Positions 1 through 6,200 of a DNA stretch of 8,579 bases are shown here, piece after piece (position 1 is the stretch's first letter; each line of letters opens with the position of its first letter). A program made the position numbers and the translations under genes. This DNA comes from Pseudomonadota bacterium. GTDB lineage: Bacteria > Pseudomonadota > Alphaproteobacteria > Rhizobiales > Devosiaceae. The notes below the pieces were generated by a model. The model searched no databases, was not told the origin of the DNA, and worked only from the letters and a program-made list of their open reading frames with translations. Location of the stretch: contig JAEZHZ010000317.1 of NCBI GenBank assembly GCA_023436745.1, forward strand, positions 1 to 8,579. Direction: 5' to 3'.

Positions 1-95
1 AGCGCCGGCATCAGCATCAGGATGGCGCCGATACGGGTGAACAGCAGCAGGTAGGCGAAGGCGATGCCCGGCAGCCAGTCGAGCGCGACGGTCAC
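1..95 (-). CDS. fliR: Flagellar export gate protein FliR, N-terminal fragment (runs off the window)
   Basis: FliR is an inner-membrane subunit of the flagellar type III export gate, assembling with FliP and FliQ at the centre of the MS ring. Only the first 31 codons lie in the window. Reading from a GTG at 95-93 gives MTVALDWLPGIAFAYLLLF followed by TRIGAILMLMPAL, which matches the usual FliR start: a short amphipathic stretch, then a first membrane helix with the conserved 'R-I/x-G' turn and a 'P' in the following helix. The gene starts 3 nt after the fliQ stop, the standard fliQ-fliR order, and is surely co-transcribed with it. GTG is the only start codon that fits this spacing. Identity is well supported by context plus N-terminus; the rest of the protein cannot be judged. 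Confidence 0.88.
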   Translation of the reverse strand, partial: MTVALDWLPGIAFAYLLLFTRIGAILMLMPA

Positions 96-98
96 GGC

Positions 99-365
99 CT
101 AGCCACCGACGATGATCATGTCGACGATGCGGTTCATGTACGCGCCCATGGTGGCGCCCATGAACGGCAGGGCCAGCAGCATGGTCACGAAGATGGCGAG
201 GATCTTGGGAACGAAGACCAGGGTCTGCTCCTGGATCTGCGTCAGCGCCTGGAACAGGGCAATGACCACGCCGACCAGCAAGCCAACGAGCATCATCGGC
301 GCGGATACGATGATCAGCGTCCAGATGCCGTCCCTTGCGATGTCGAGCACTTCGGCGCCGGTCAT
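99..365 (-). CDS. fliQ: Flagellar export gate protein FliQ
   Basis: FliQ is a small two-helix membrane subunit of the flagellar type III secretion gate, packing around the FliP-FliR core. The 88-aa product has the normal family length. Two hydrophobic segments are visible, at about residues 16-38 and 53-75, with the family loop QALTQIQEQTLVFVPKI (about 39-55) between them. The start is an ATG at 365 preceded by AAAGG about 6 nt upstream. The gene lies between fliE (173 nt upstream, beyond an inverted repeat) and fliR (3 nt downstream). Because of the long gap, fliQR may have its own promoter; only a weak CtrA-like half-site pair is seen there. Confidence 0.96.
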   Translation of the reverse strand: MTGAEVLDIARDGIWTLIIVSAPMMLVGLLVGVVIALFQALTQIQEQTLVFVPKILAIFVTMLLALPFMGATMGAYMNRIVDMIIVGG

Positions 366-373
366 GGCTGGCC

Positions 374-388
374 TTTACGAATCGTTAC
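374..388 (-). promoter_or_regulatory. Weak CtrA-like half-site pair upstream of fliQ (speculative)
   Basis: On the minus strand the bases read GTAA-N7-TAAA, which matches 6 of 8 positions of the CtrA consensus TTAA-N7-TTAA. It lies only 9-23 nt upstream of the fliQ ATG and partly overlaps the likely ribosome-binding region, an unusual position for an activator site. In Caulobacter fliQ is a classical CtrA target, which is why the site was looked for. A match this weak occurs by chance, so it is listed only as a candidate. Confidence 0.15.
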
Positions 389-407
389 CAGCCTATCGTA
401 ACGCCAC

Positions 408-490
408 CGCGTCATTCCCGCGAAGGCGAGAATCCACCCTGCGGGTTGGCTCCTGGGGAGAGTGGATCCCGCCTGCGCGGGAATGACGCG
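408..490. repeat. 83-bp inverted repeat, dispersed REP/MITE-like element between fliE and fliQ
   Basis: The left arm is at 408-437 and the right arm at 462-490. The outermost 15 bases (CGCGTCATTCCCGCG at 408-422) are a perfect reverse complement of 476-490. The inner parts continue to pair (GAATCCAC against GTGGATC) with a few mismatches and one bulge, leaving a loop of about 24 nt. The core 'GTCATTCCCGCGAAGGCGGGAATCCA' type is known to me as a high-copy intergenic palindrome in many proteobacterial genomes. The element sits wholly within the 173-nt gap between two co-oriented flagellar genes. Its RNA would form a long stable hairpin and could act in mRNA processing or partial attenuation. 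There is no U-run, so it is not a normal intrinsic terminator. Only one copy is in this window, so its repeat status rests on recognition of the core. Confidence 0.8.
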
Positions 491-538
491 ATGATCCGCC
501 AGAAGGCGGGTGAGGATCAGGATGGCGGGGAGGCCCCC

Positions 539-874
539 TCAGATCGGCATCCGCATGATCTCTTCGTAGGCGGTGATCACGCGGTCGCGGATGGTGACCA
601 TGGATTCGATGGCAATCTCGGTCTGGCCGATTGCCGTCACCATGTCGACCACATTGGCCTTGCCGTTGACCATGTCGATGGCCATGGCATCGCTGGCGCG
701 GCCGGCCTCGACCACACCCTGTACCTGCTGAGCCAGGATGTCGGCAAAGTTGCCGCCGGCACCGGGCGCGGCGACTGCGGTGAGGTCCGCCTGCGGCTTG
801 GCGGCCTGCTGGATCAGGCGCTGGGCGTTGCCGTAGGCGGCAGTTGCGGCATTGAACGGCGTGGTAATAGCCAT
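539..874 (-). CDS. fliE: Flagellar hook-basal body protein FliE
   Basis: FliE joins the MS ring and export gate to the proximal rod, and is exported by the type III apparatus without a cleaved signal. The 111-aa product is of normal length. The N-terminal 40 residues are Ala/Gln-rich and variable. The C-terminal half carries the family signature: FADILAQQVQGVVEAG (about 43-58), then an 'S-D-x-M-A-I-D-M-V-N-G-K' type helix and the closing block TEIAIESMVTIRDRVITAYE with the terminal 'EIMRMPI'. The start ATG at 874 has GGGAG 7 nt upstream. It follows flgC by 13 nt, giving the classical flgB-flgC-fliE rod operon. After its stop there is only a weak 5-bp hairpin and the large inverted repeat. Confidence 0.96.
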   Translation of the reverse strand: MAITTPFNAATAAYGNAQRLIQQAAKPQADLTAVAAPGAGGNFADILAQQVQGVVEAGRASDAMAIDMVNGKANVVDMVTAIGQTEIAIESMVTIRDRVITAYEEIMRMPI

Positions 875-887
875 GGCTCAGCTCCCG

Positions 888-1298
888 TCAGCCGCGCAGG
901 ATGTCGAGAGTGCGCCCCAGCATCTGCCGGGTCACGGTGACGACGTTGAGGTTGGCTTCGTAGGTGCGCTGCGCCTCGCGCATGTCCATGGTCTCGATCA
1001 GCGTGTTGACGTTGGGGTACTGCACATACCCGGCCTCGTCCGCGGCGGGGTGGCCGGGTTCGTAGCGGGAGCTGAAGTCGCTCATGTCGTAGGCGAGCCG
1101 GCCGACCTCGACGACGCGTCCGCCCACATCCCTGTCGAGCACGGCAGAGAAGGTGGGTACCCGACGACGATAGGGCTCTGCGCCCGGTTCGGTGGCGGCG
1201 GAATCGGCGTTGGCGATGTTTTCGGCGATCACCCGCATGCGTGCCGTCTGCGCGTGCATGCCGGTGGCAGCGATCTTGAGCGAGCTGTTGAAATCCAT
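888..1298 (-). CDS. flgC: Flagellar proximal rod protein FlgC
   Basis: FlgC is one of the proximal rod subunits of the flagellar basal body. The 136-aa protein matches the usual length of about 134-140. Its N-terminal helix, with SLKIAATGMHAQTARMRVIA and then ENIANADS (about 5-33), is the flagella basal-body rod signature. The C-terminal block with YVQYPNVNTLIETMDM and the helix REAQRTYEANLNVV...MLGRTLDILR is the FlgC-specific end. The middle (about 35-90) is the variable beta domain. The ATG at 1298 is preceded by a GAGGAAAG Shine-Dalgarno that overlaps the flgB stop codon (11-nt intergenic gap), so translation is probably coupled. Confidence 0.97.
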   Translation of the reverse strand: MDFNSSLKIAATGMHAQTARMRVIAENIANADSAATEPGAEPYRRRVPTFSAVLDRDVGGRVVEVGRLAYDMSDFSSRYEPGHPAADEAGYVQYPNVNTLIETMDMREAQRTYEANLNVVTVTRQMLGRTLDILRG

Positions 1299-1309
1299 GC
1301 GTGCTTTCC

Positions 1310-1717
1310 TCAGGCCTGCTTGCCGAGCGCGGTGCGAATGATCTTGATCGACTTCTGGTAGAGGCTCGTTGCCGCCTGGTAGTCCATCAGGTTGGTGGTG
1401 ACCTTCATCATCTCGTCCTCGAGCGTGACGCCATTGCCCTCGGGAGTGATCTCGAAGTTCGCCATGCGCTGGGCGTCAAAGCCTCCGGCCGCGCCGCCAC
1501 CGGCGGAAAAGTGCAGCGGCTGCGTCACGCTGGTGGTAATGGAGGCAGTGGAGAAGGCCCCGTGCCGGCGAGCGAAATCGTACTGGGCAAGATCACGGCC
1601 GGTGTAGCCGGGCGTCTCGGCATTGGCGACGTTTTCGGCCAACAGGCCCTGGCGTGCCTGATGCCAGCGCATCTTGTCGGTCAGTGCCGAGAAGACCGGC
1701 ATGTCGAGAAGGCCCAT
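1310..1717 (-). CDS. flgB: Flagellar proximal rod protein FlgB
   Basis: FlgB is the first proximal rod subunit. From the chosen ATG at 1717 the protein is 135 aa and begins MGLLDMPVFSALTDKM, which aligns with the usual FlgB start (short hydrophobic lead, 'P-x-F-x-x-L-x-x-K/R-M'). The rod signature with ENVANAETPGYTGRDL follows. The C-terminal helix has the 'V-x-L-E-D-E-M-M-K' motif and ends YQKSIKIIRTALGKQA. Two earlier in-frame starts exist: ATG at 1732 (5 residues longer, weak ribosome site) and TTG at 1762 (15 residues longer). ATG 1717 is preferred because GGAG lies 9 nt upstream and because of the family alignment; ATG 1732 remains possible. It is the first gene of the leftward operon, beginning about 64 nt downstream of the CtrA-type box. 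Confidence 0.94.
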   Translation of the reverse strand: MGLLDMPVFSALTDKMRWHQARQGLLAENVANAETPGYTGRDLAQYDFARRHGAFSTASITTSVTQPLHFSAGGGAAGGFDAQRMANFEITPEGNGVTLEDEMMKVTTNLMDYQAATSLYQKSIKIIRTALGKQA

Positions 1718-1742
1718 CGGCCATTGCTCCATTGAGTCTCGT

Positions 1743-1753
1743 GGGGTAACCCC
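1743..1753. repeat. Short GC palindrome in the flgB leader
   Basis: GGGGT-A-ACCCC is an 11-base odd palindrome between the CtrA-type box and flgB. It is too tight to form an RNA hairpin (one-base centre), so if it means anything it would be a protein site. Chance occurrence in G+C-rich DNA is quite possible. Confidence 0.3.
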
Positions 1754-1780
1754 GATGGGCAATTCTTGCCGGGCTGATGG

Positions 1781-1796
1781 TTAACAGGTGGTTAAC
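1781..1796. promoter_or_regulatory. CtrA-type binding site between divergent flgB and fliO
   Basis: The plus strand reads TTAACAGGTGGTTAAC, that is TTAA-N7-TTAAC. The minus strand reads the same way (TTAA-N7-TTAAC when one base beyond the left half-site is included), because each half-site is the palindrome GTTAAC and the two are 11 bp apart. This is a full match to the consensus of CtrA, the alphaproteobacterial cell-cycle and motility response regulator. It is placed about 64 nt upstream of flgB and about 98 nt upstream of fliO, in the only divergent intergenic region of the window, so one site could serve both operons. A possible fliO promoter uses TTAACT (1792-1797) in the -35 position, with TTTAGC (1815-1820) after 17 nt; that -10 is poor. 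Confidence 0.72.
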
Positions 1797-1893
1797 TGCC
1801 GCCAGGTGTTGCGGTTTAGCTCTCGCATAGTGCAAGACGCAGCCGCTAAGTAGGCATTATCTGCCGCACGGATTCGGCACGACGGGAGTACAC

Positions 1894-2526
1894 ATGCAGT
1901 TCCTCACCAGCCTTTTCGGCGCCGACAACACCCTGATCACTGCGCTGCTCGCGCTTGGCATAGTCCTCGTGCTCATCGTGCTCGGGGTGTGGCTGCTGAA
2001 GCTGGTGTTCTCGGCATCATCCAACATCGGGCGCGGCCGCAATCGCCGCCTCTCCGTGGTCGACACGCTGGCGCTCGACCCCAAGCGGCAACTCGTGATC
2101 GTGCGTCGCGACAATGTCGAGCACCTGCTGCTGGTCGGGGGGCCGCAGGACATCGTGGTCGAGGGCAACATCGCAGCGGAAGAGGCCCCCGCGGCACCGC
2201 AGCAGAGTCGCCGGCCCATTCCGATGGTCGGAGGCCGCCGTCCCTCCCCTGCCCCGGCGCAGACGACGCCGCCGACGGCGCCTGCCGCGCCAGCCACGGC
2301 CCTCGCGCAGTTGCGCCAGAGCGGCCAGCCAACCGATCGCAAGCAGCACCTTTCCCTGCGCCACACCGGCCTGCTGCGGCCGGTCGACGAGAACCGCGCG
2401 GTTTCCCCTGAAAACGGCAGCCCCTCCGGTCGCCCCGCTGACGACTCAGCTAAAGAGGACGGAGCCCAGCGTCAGGTGGAAGGCGGCGACTTTGGACAGA
2501 ACGGCGGCGAAGCCCGGCAGAACTGA
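1894..2526 (+). CDS. fliO: Flagellar export apparatus assembly protein FliO
   Basis: FliO is a bitopic membrane protein that helps assemble the FliP ring of the flagellar export gate. The 210-aa product has one strong membrane helix at about residues 14-40 (LITALLALGIVLVLIVLG and onward). It is followed by a basic patch (GRGRNRR) and the cytoplasmic FliO domain: RLSVVDTLALDPKRQLVIVR with DNVEHLLLVGGPQDIVVE (about 52-90), the best-conserved family block. The remaining 115 residues are Pro/Ala/Gln/Arg-rich and look disordered, as in many alphaproteobacterial FliO proteins. The start ATG has GGGAG 5 nt upstream. The 3' end overlaps fliP by 35 nt in another frame. A CtrA-type box lies about 98 nt upstream. 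Confidence 0.93.
   Translation: MQFLTSLFGADNTLITALLALGIVLVLIVLGVWLLKLVFSASSNIGRGRNRRLSVVDTLALDPKRQLVIVRRDNVEHLLLVGGPQDIVVEGNIAAEEAPAAPQQSRRPIPMVGGRRPSPAPAQTTPPTAPAAPATALAQLRQSGQPTDRKQHLSLRHTGLLRPVDENRAVSPENGSPSGRPADDSAKEDGAQRQVEGGDFGQNGGEARQN
2478..2494 (+). promoter_or_regulatory. Ribosome-binding site and TTG start that define fliP
   Basis: GGAAGG at 2478-2483 sits 8 nt before an in-frame TTG at 2492. In this frame there is no ATG between 2114 and the conserved part of fliP, and a protein starting at 2114 would carry about 126 residues of Arg/Pro-rich sequence that is merely fliO read out of frame. The TTG places a normal signal peptide at residues 18-42. This is therefore the best-supported start, embedded inside the fliO coding sequence. 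Confidence 0.65.
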
Positions 2527-3286
2527 GCGCGCCCCCAGCAGCCTCAAGCGCCTTCAACCCTGGGTCGCACTGGCGGCGATCATCCTGGTCGCACTGACGC
2601 CGGGGCTCGCCAGCGCCCAGGAACTGTCGATCGATTTCGGCGACGACACCACCCTGACCGAGCGGGCGATCCAGCTCATCGGCCTGATCACCGTGCTGTC
2701 GCTGGCGCCCTCGCTGCTGGTGATGGTCACCAGCTTCACCCGCATCGTGGTGGTGCTGTCCCTGCTGCGTACGGCCATAGGCCTGCAGACGGCGCCGCCC
2801 AACACGGTGATGGTGTCGCTCGCGCTGTTCCTGACCCTGTTCATCATGCAGCCGACGCTGCAGCAGAGCTATGACAACGGCATCGCCCCGCTGATGGCCG
2901 GTGACATCGAGTTCGCCGAAGCCTTCGAGGAGAGCGCGGCACCGATCCACGAGTTCATGCGCGCCAATGTCCGCGAGCAGGACCTGTCGCTGTTCTTCGA
3001 CCTCACCGACGCCGAAGTGCCGGACGAGCCCGAGGCCATTCCGCTGCAGCTGCTGGTCCCGGCGTTCATCATCTCCGAGCTGAGGCGTGCCTTCGAGATC
3101 GGGTTCCTGCTGTTCCTGCCCTTCGTGGTCATCGACATGGTCGTGGCCTCGGTGCTGATGAGCATGGGCATGATGATGCTGCCGCCGGTGGTGATCTCGC
3201 TGCCGTTCAAGCTGATCTTCTTCGTGCTGGTCGACGGCTGGTACCTGGTTGCGGGCTCGCTGGTCCGCAGCTTCGTCAGCGGATAG
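2492..3286 (+). CDS. fliP: Flagellar export gate protein FliP
   Basis: FliP forms the pentameric core of the flagellar type III export gate in the inner membrane. From TTG 2492 the product is 264 aa, close to the usual 245-255. Residues 18-42 form a cleavable signal peptide (…VALTPGLASA|QE), as expected for FliP. Next comes the family block with SFTRIVVVLSLLRTAIGLQ and the nearby APPNTVMVSLALFLTLF (about 81-117), which is FliP signature 1. After the variable periplasmic region (about 121-185) comes signature 2, with FEIGFLLFLPFVVIDMVV and MGMMMLPP (about 201-232), and the closing LPFKLIFFVLVDGW. All four expected membrane segments are present. The gene overlaps fliO by 35 nt, and its TAG directly abuts the stop of the convergent downstream gene. 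Confidence 0.96.
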   Translation: MDRTAAKPGRTERAPSSLKRLQPWVALAAIILVALTPGLASAQELSIDFGDDTTLTERAIQLIGLITVLSLAPSLLVMVTSFTRIVVVLSLLRTAIGLQTAPPNTVMVSLALFLTLFIMQPTLQQSYDNGIAPLMAGDIEFAEAFEESAAPIHEFMRANVREQDLSLFFDLTDAEVPDEPEAIPLQLLVPAFIISELRRAFEIGFLLFLPFVVIDMVVASVLMSMGMMMLPPVVISLPFKLIFFVLVDGWYLVAGSLVRSFVSG

Positions 3287-6200
3287 TCAGCTGGCGTTCG
3301 AGGTGCCGGCGCTCGCAACCTTCTCGGTAGCCTCGGCCGCCGAGAGCGGCGCCAGCGCTCCATCTTCGCCATAGGTGGAGCGGTATGCCGCAAGGAAGGC
3401 CTCGATGCCTTCGACATCCGCAACCTGACGGGCCACCTGCTTGAACTCGAGGCTGGTGACCTCGGGGTTGAGGCTGACGAGGTCGAACATCGGCCATTCC
3501 GGCGTGGTCACCATCGCATCGCCGAACTTGCTGCGCAGACGCGACAGCCCGAGAGCATCGCCGGAAAGCGAATAGCCGACGGCCGCCTTCACGATCCCGA
3601 GCCGCGCTGCCGGAGAGAGGGGGCCACGCCCCAGGTCGGCAGAGTAGATCGCCTCGATCATGCTGCCGGCGACAGCGTAGCGGCGGGCGCGCCAGTTGGC
3701 ATCGATCCTGAGCTGCACCACGTCCGGCCCTTCCATGTCGCGCAGCATGTCGAGGGCAAGCTCGTCCCGTCCGGCATCGATCAGCGCGCGCGCTTCCAGC
3801 ACCCGGCGCTGGCGCACCAGCGTATCGGGCATGTTGGCCAGGCGGGTGTCGTTGAGGACCCGCAACGCATCCTGCGGCCGGCGATTGGCAAGGTAGACCA
3901 CCGCGAGGTCTGCCGCGACCTGGGAGCGGGCAATGCCACGCAGGCGATTGTCCAGCTGGTACTGCAGGAGTTCGCTGGCCTGCTGGAGCAGGTCCATGCG
4001 CACGAGCCGGCGCGCGAGGTTGCGGATCATCTCGTCGCCGCGGGCGCCCGGAGGCGTCAGCGCGCTGAAGTCATAGAACAGCGCCAGCGCCTCCACCGGA
4101 CCGATGGAATCGGCGAGCCCGTCGAGGAAGAGCTGCCCGAACACACGCTGCGCCTCGTCGCGCAGGGCCGTGACCGGGGGACTGTCGGGATAGTTCGCGA
4201 CCGCCTGCTGCACCGTCTCGAACCCGGAGCGGTAGTCGCCGCCGCGGAAATAGAACTCGGCCAGCATTTTCTGCATCTCGGCTTCGAGCTGATTGCCACG
4301 CCACAGCATGGATTCGGCGGCAAGCGTCTGGGTGGCCCTGTCGAGGTCCAGCCTGTCCGCGTCCTGCAGCAGGCGCAGCGTGCGATAGACCGCCTCGGCG
4401 CGGGTGGGTCGGACGTCGGCCGCGATCACCTGCCCATAGGTGTCCAGCGCCTCCTGCGGGCGACCGCGCAGTTCGTCCACCCGCCCCGACAGCAGCTGGT
4501 AACGGGTCATGTCCGCCTTATTGAGGCCAGCGAAGGTGATGAGGTCGAGGAAGCGCTCGGCCATGGCCGGATCGTTCGTCTCGACACCCGCACGGACCGC
4601 GGCGAAGTAGAAGTGGTTGCGCGCCCAATCCGGATATTCGGCAAGCACGTCCTGAGCCTCGATCGCATCGAGCCGGGCGCCCTTGTAGTCGAGGGCTTCC
4701 ACTCGCGCGATGGTGCGCCACACCAGCGCGTCGATGTCCTGCCCCATGCTCGTCGTGTTGAGGATGGCCAGCGCGTCGCGCGGGCGGCCCGCCAGGGTGT
4801 TGGCGATGGCGCGGCTGGTGCGCAGCTTGCGGGTGAGCGCGTCGGACTGAAGCCCCTCCTCCATCGCCTCGAGCACGCCGATCGCCTCGTAGCTCAGTTC
4901 ATGGGCGAGATAGAGCTGGGCGAGCTCCAGCCGCGCGGCGTCGCGACGCGTCCCTTCTGCGGTGGCGGCAGCGGCCTGAAGTTCCTCGAGGCGCGCGTTG
5001 AACTCGGCGGGCGTTGGCGTCGCCAGCCGCTTGAGGTCGACGAAACCGGTCCGCGATACCTCGCCCGATCCGCCTGCGTTGACCCGCGGCCCCTCGCTGG
5101 CGGACACGGTCAGCCCCCCGGGCGTGCTGATCACGGCCAGCGAACCATCGACGGCGACGCCGATCTCCGGCGTCTGCGGCTTGAGCACGAGCCCGTGGAC
5201 GCTCCGCAGGGCGGAGAACTCGACATAGTCGAAAACGCGAGTGATCCCCCGTGCGGGCGGGAAGGCGGTGACCACCTTCAGCACATCTCCCACGACGGGA
5301 TCGCGGAAGTCATGCGCCCGTGCGGGGCGGGACAGATCTGCGGTGATCTCGAAATTACCCTCGATGTCGCGGCGACGGCTCATCTCGACGGGCTGAGTCG
5401 GGGTGAGCAGGATGTCGCCGAGCGACAGCACCCACGCCATGCCCTCGGAACCGAGCGTCGCCAGCCTGTCCTGGGCCAGGTCGATCCTGACGACCTGAGT
5501 GTCCCCCGCAGGCACGACCGAGAAGGCGTTGGCGATGGAGTCGAGTTCGCCCGACTGCGTCGGCTGGACAATGCCCGTGGTCGTATCGAAGAGCATCCAG
5601 ACTGTGTCGCCACGCCGGAAGACGGCGGCCGGGGTGTCCTGCTCGAAGGGGAAGACGACGCGCACCGTTGAGCCGAGCACGCTTACGAACGGCTGAACCG
5701 TCTGCGGGCTGACCGCGGGATAGAGCGCATCGACCGGGATCGCTGCCTCGGTAGCCGCGCCGGCGGTCGTCGCCTCGACGGTTTCGACAAGCTGGGATAC
5801 CTCGAAGGCCGGCAGCGCCTCGCCCGCAATGTCTATGTCGAGCACATGGCGGTTGGGGCCAACCTCGTAAAAGCGGGGCGTGACGCCCTCCGCCAGCTCC
5901 AGGGTGACGGTGGCGCCGTCCGGGGTGGTGTCGGTGCTGACGGAGGTGACCTCCGCCGGCAGGTCCAGCGCAAGGTTGCGCAGGTCGATGTCGACCGGCC
6001 ATTCGAAGCCAAGCACGCCCAGATTGCCCTCCTGGCGGAACTCGGCAACCGTCGGCACGGTCCAGTCGAACTGTATCCTGAGGAAGGTGGGGTTGCGGCC
6101 GATGCGGATATCGGCGCGCGGGTTGAACTGCTCGACGCCGGCGGCCTTGCGCTCGCGCTCGGCGCGGATCGCGGCATCCTTGGCGCGGCGGGCCAACTCG

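Larger units (their letters stand above)
1718..1893. promoter_or_regulatory. Divergent promoter region flgB < > fliO
   Basis: This 176-nt non-coding stretch separates the leftward flgB operon from the rightward fliO-fliP pair. It holds the CtrA-type box, the short GGGGTAACCCC palindrome on the flgB side, and on the fliO side a 5-bp hairpin (TGCCG 1862-1866 with CGGCA 1875-1879). It ends in a GGGAG ribosome site just before the fliO ATG. It is locally more A+T-rich than the flanking genes. No convincing sigma-54 -24/-12 (GG-N10-GC) element was found by eye, in line with early (class II) rather than late flagellar control. Confidence 0.65.

Noticed and set aside
496..509. Hairpin CCGCC-AGAA-GGCGG after fliE as an intrinsic terminator
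   Set aside because: The stem has only 5 bp and no U-run follows on the minus strand, so it is not a supported terminator.
852..1361. Plus-strand frame opposite flgC and the fliE/flgC junction
   Set aside because: FlgC and FliE on the minus strand are clear family members with ribosome sites; the plus frame shows no domain and is a shadow.
1718..1762. Longer flgB starting at TTG 1762
   Set aside because: The added 15 residues do not fit the FlgB N-terminus, and a better ATG with GGAG at 9 nt lies at 1717.
1862..1879. 5-bp hairpin in the fliO leader as a riboswitch or attenuator
   Set aside because: The stem is too short and no further conserved structure or alternative pairing is seen; it is mentioned only as part of the intergenic region.
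2114..2491. N-terminal extension of fliP from an ATG at 2114
   Set aside because: The added 126 residues are Arg/Pro/Ser-rich, being fliO read in another frame, and they would bury the signal peptide. TTG 2492 with a ribosome site is better.
4613..5671. Long open frame on the plus strand (352 codons), opposite the large exported protein
   Set aside because: It is a shadow of the minus-strand gene in G+C-rich DNA. Its product is His/Gly/Arg/Asp-rich without recognisable domains, while the opposite frame shows a signal peptide, beta modules and TPR-like helices.
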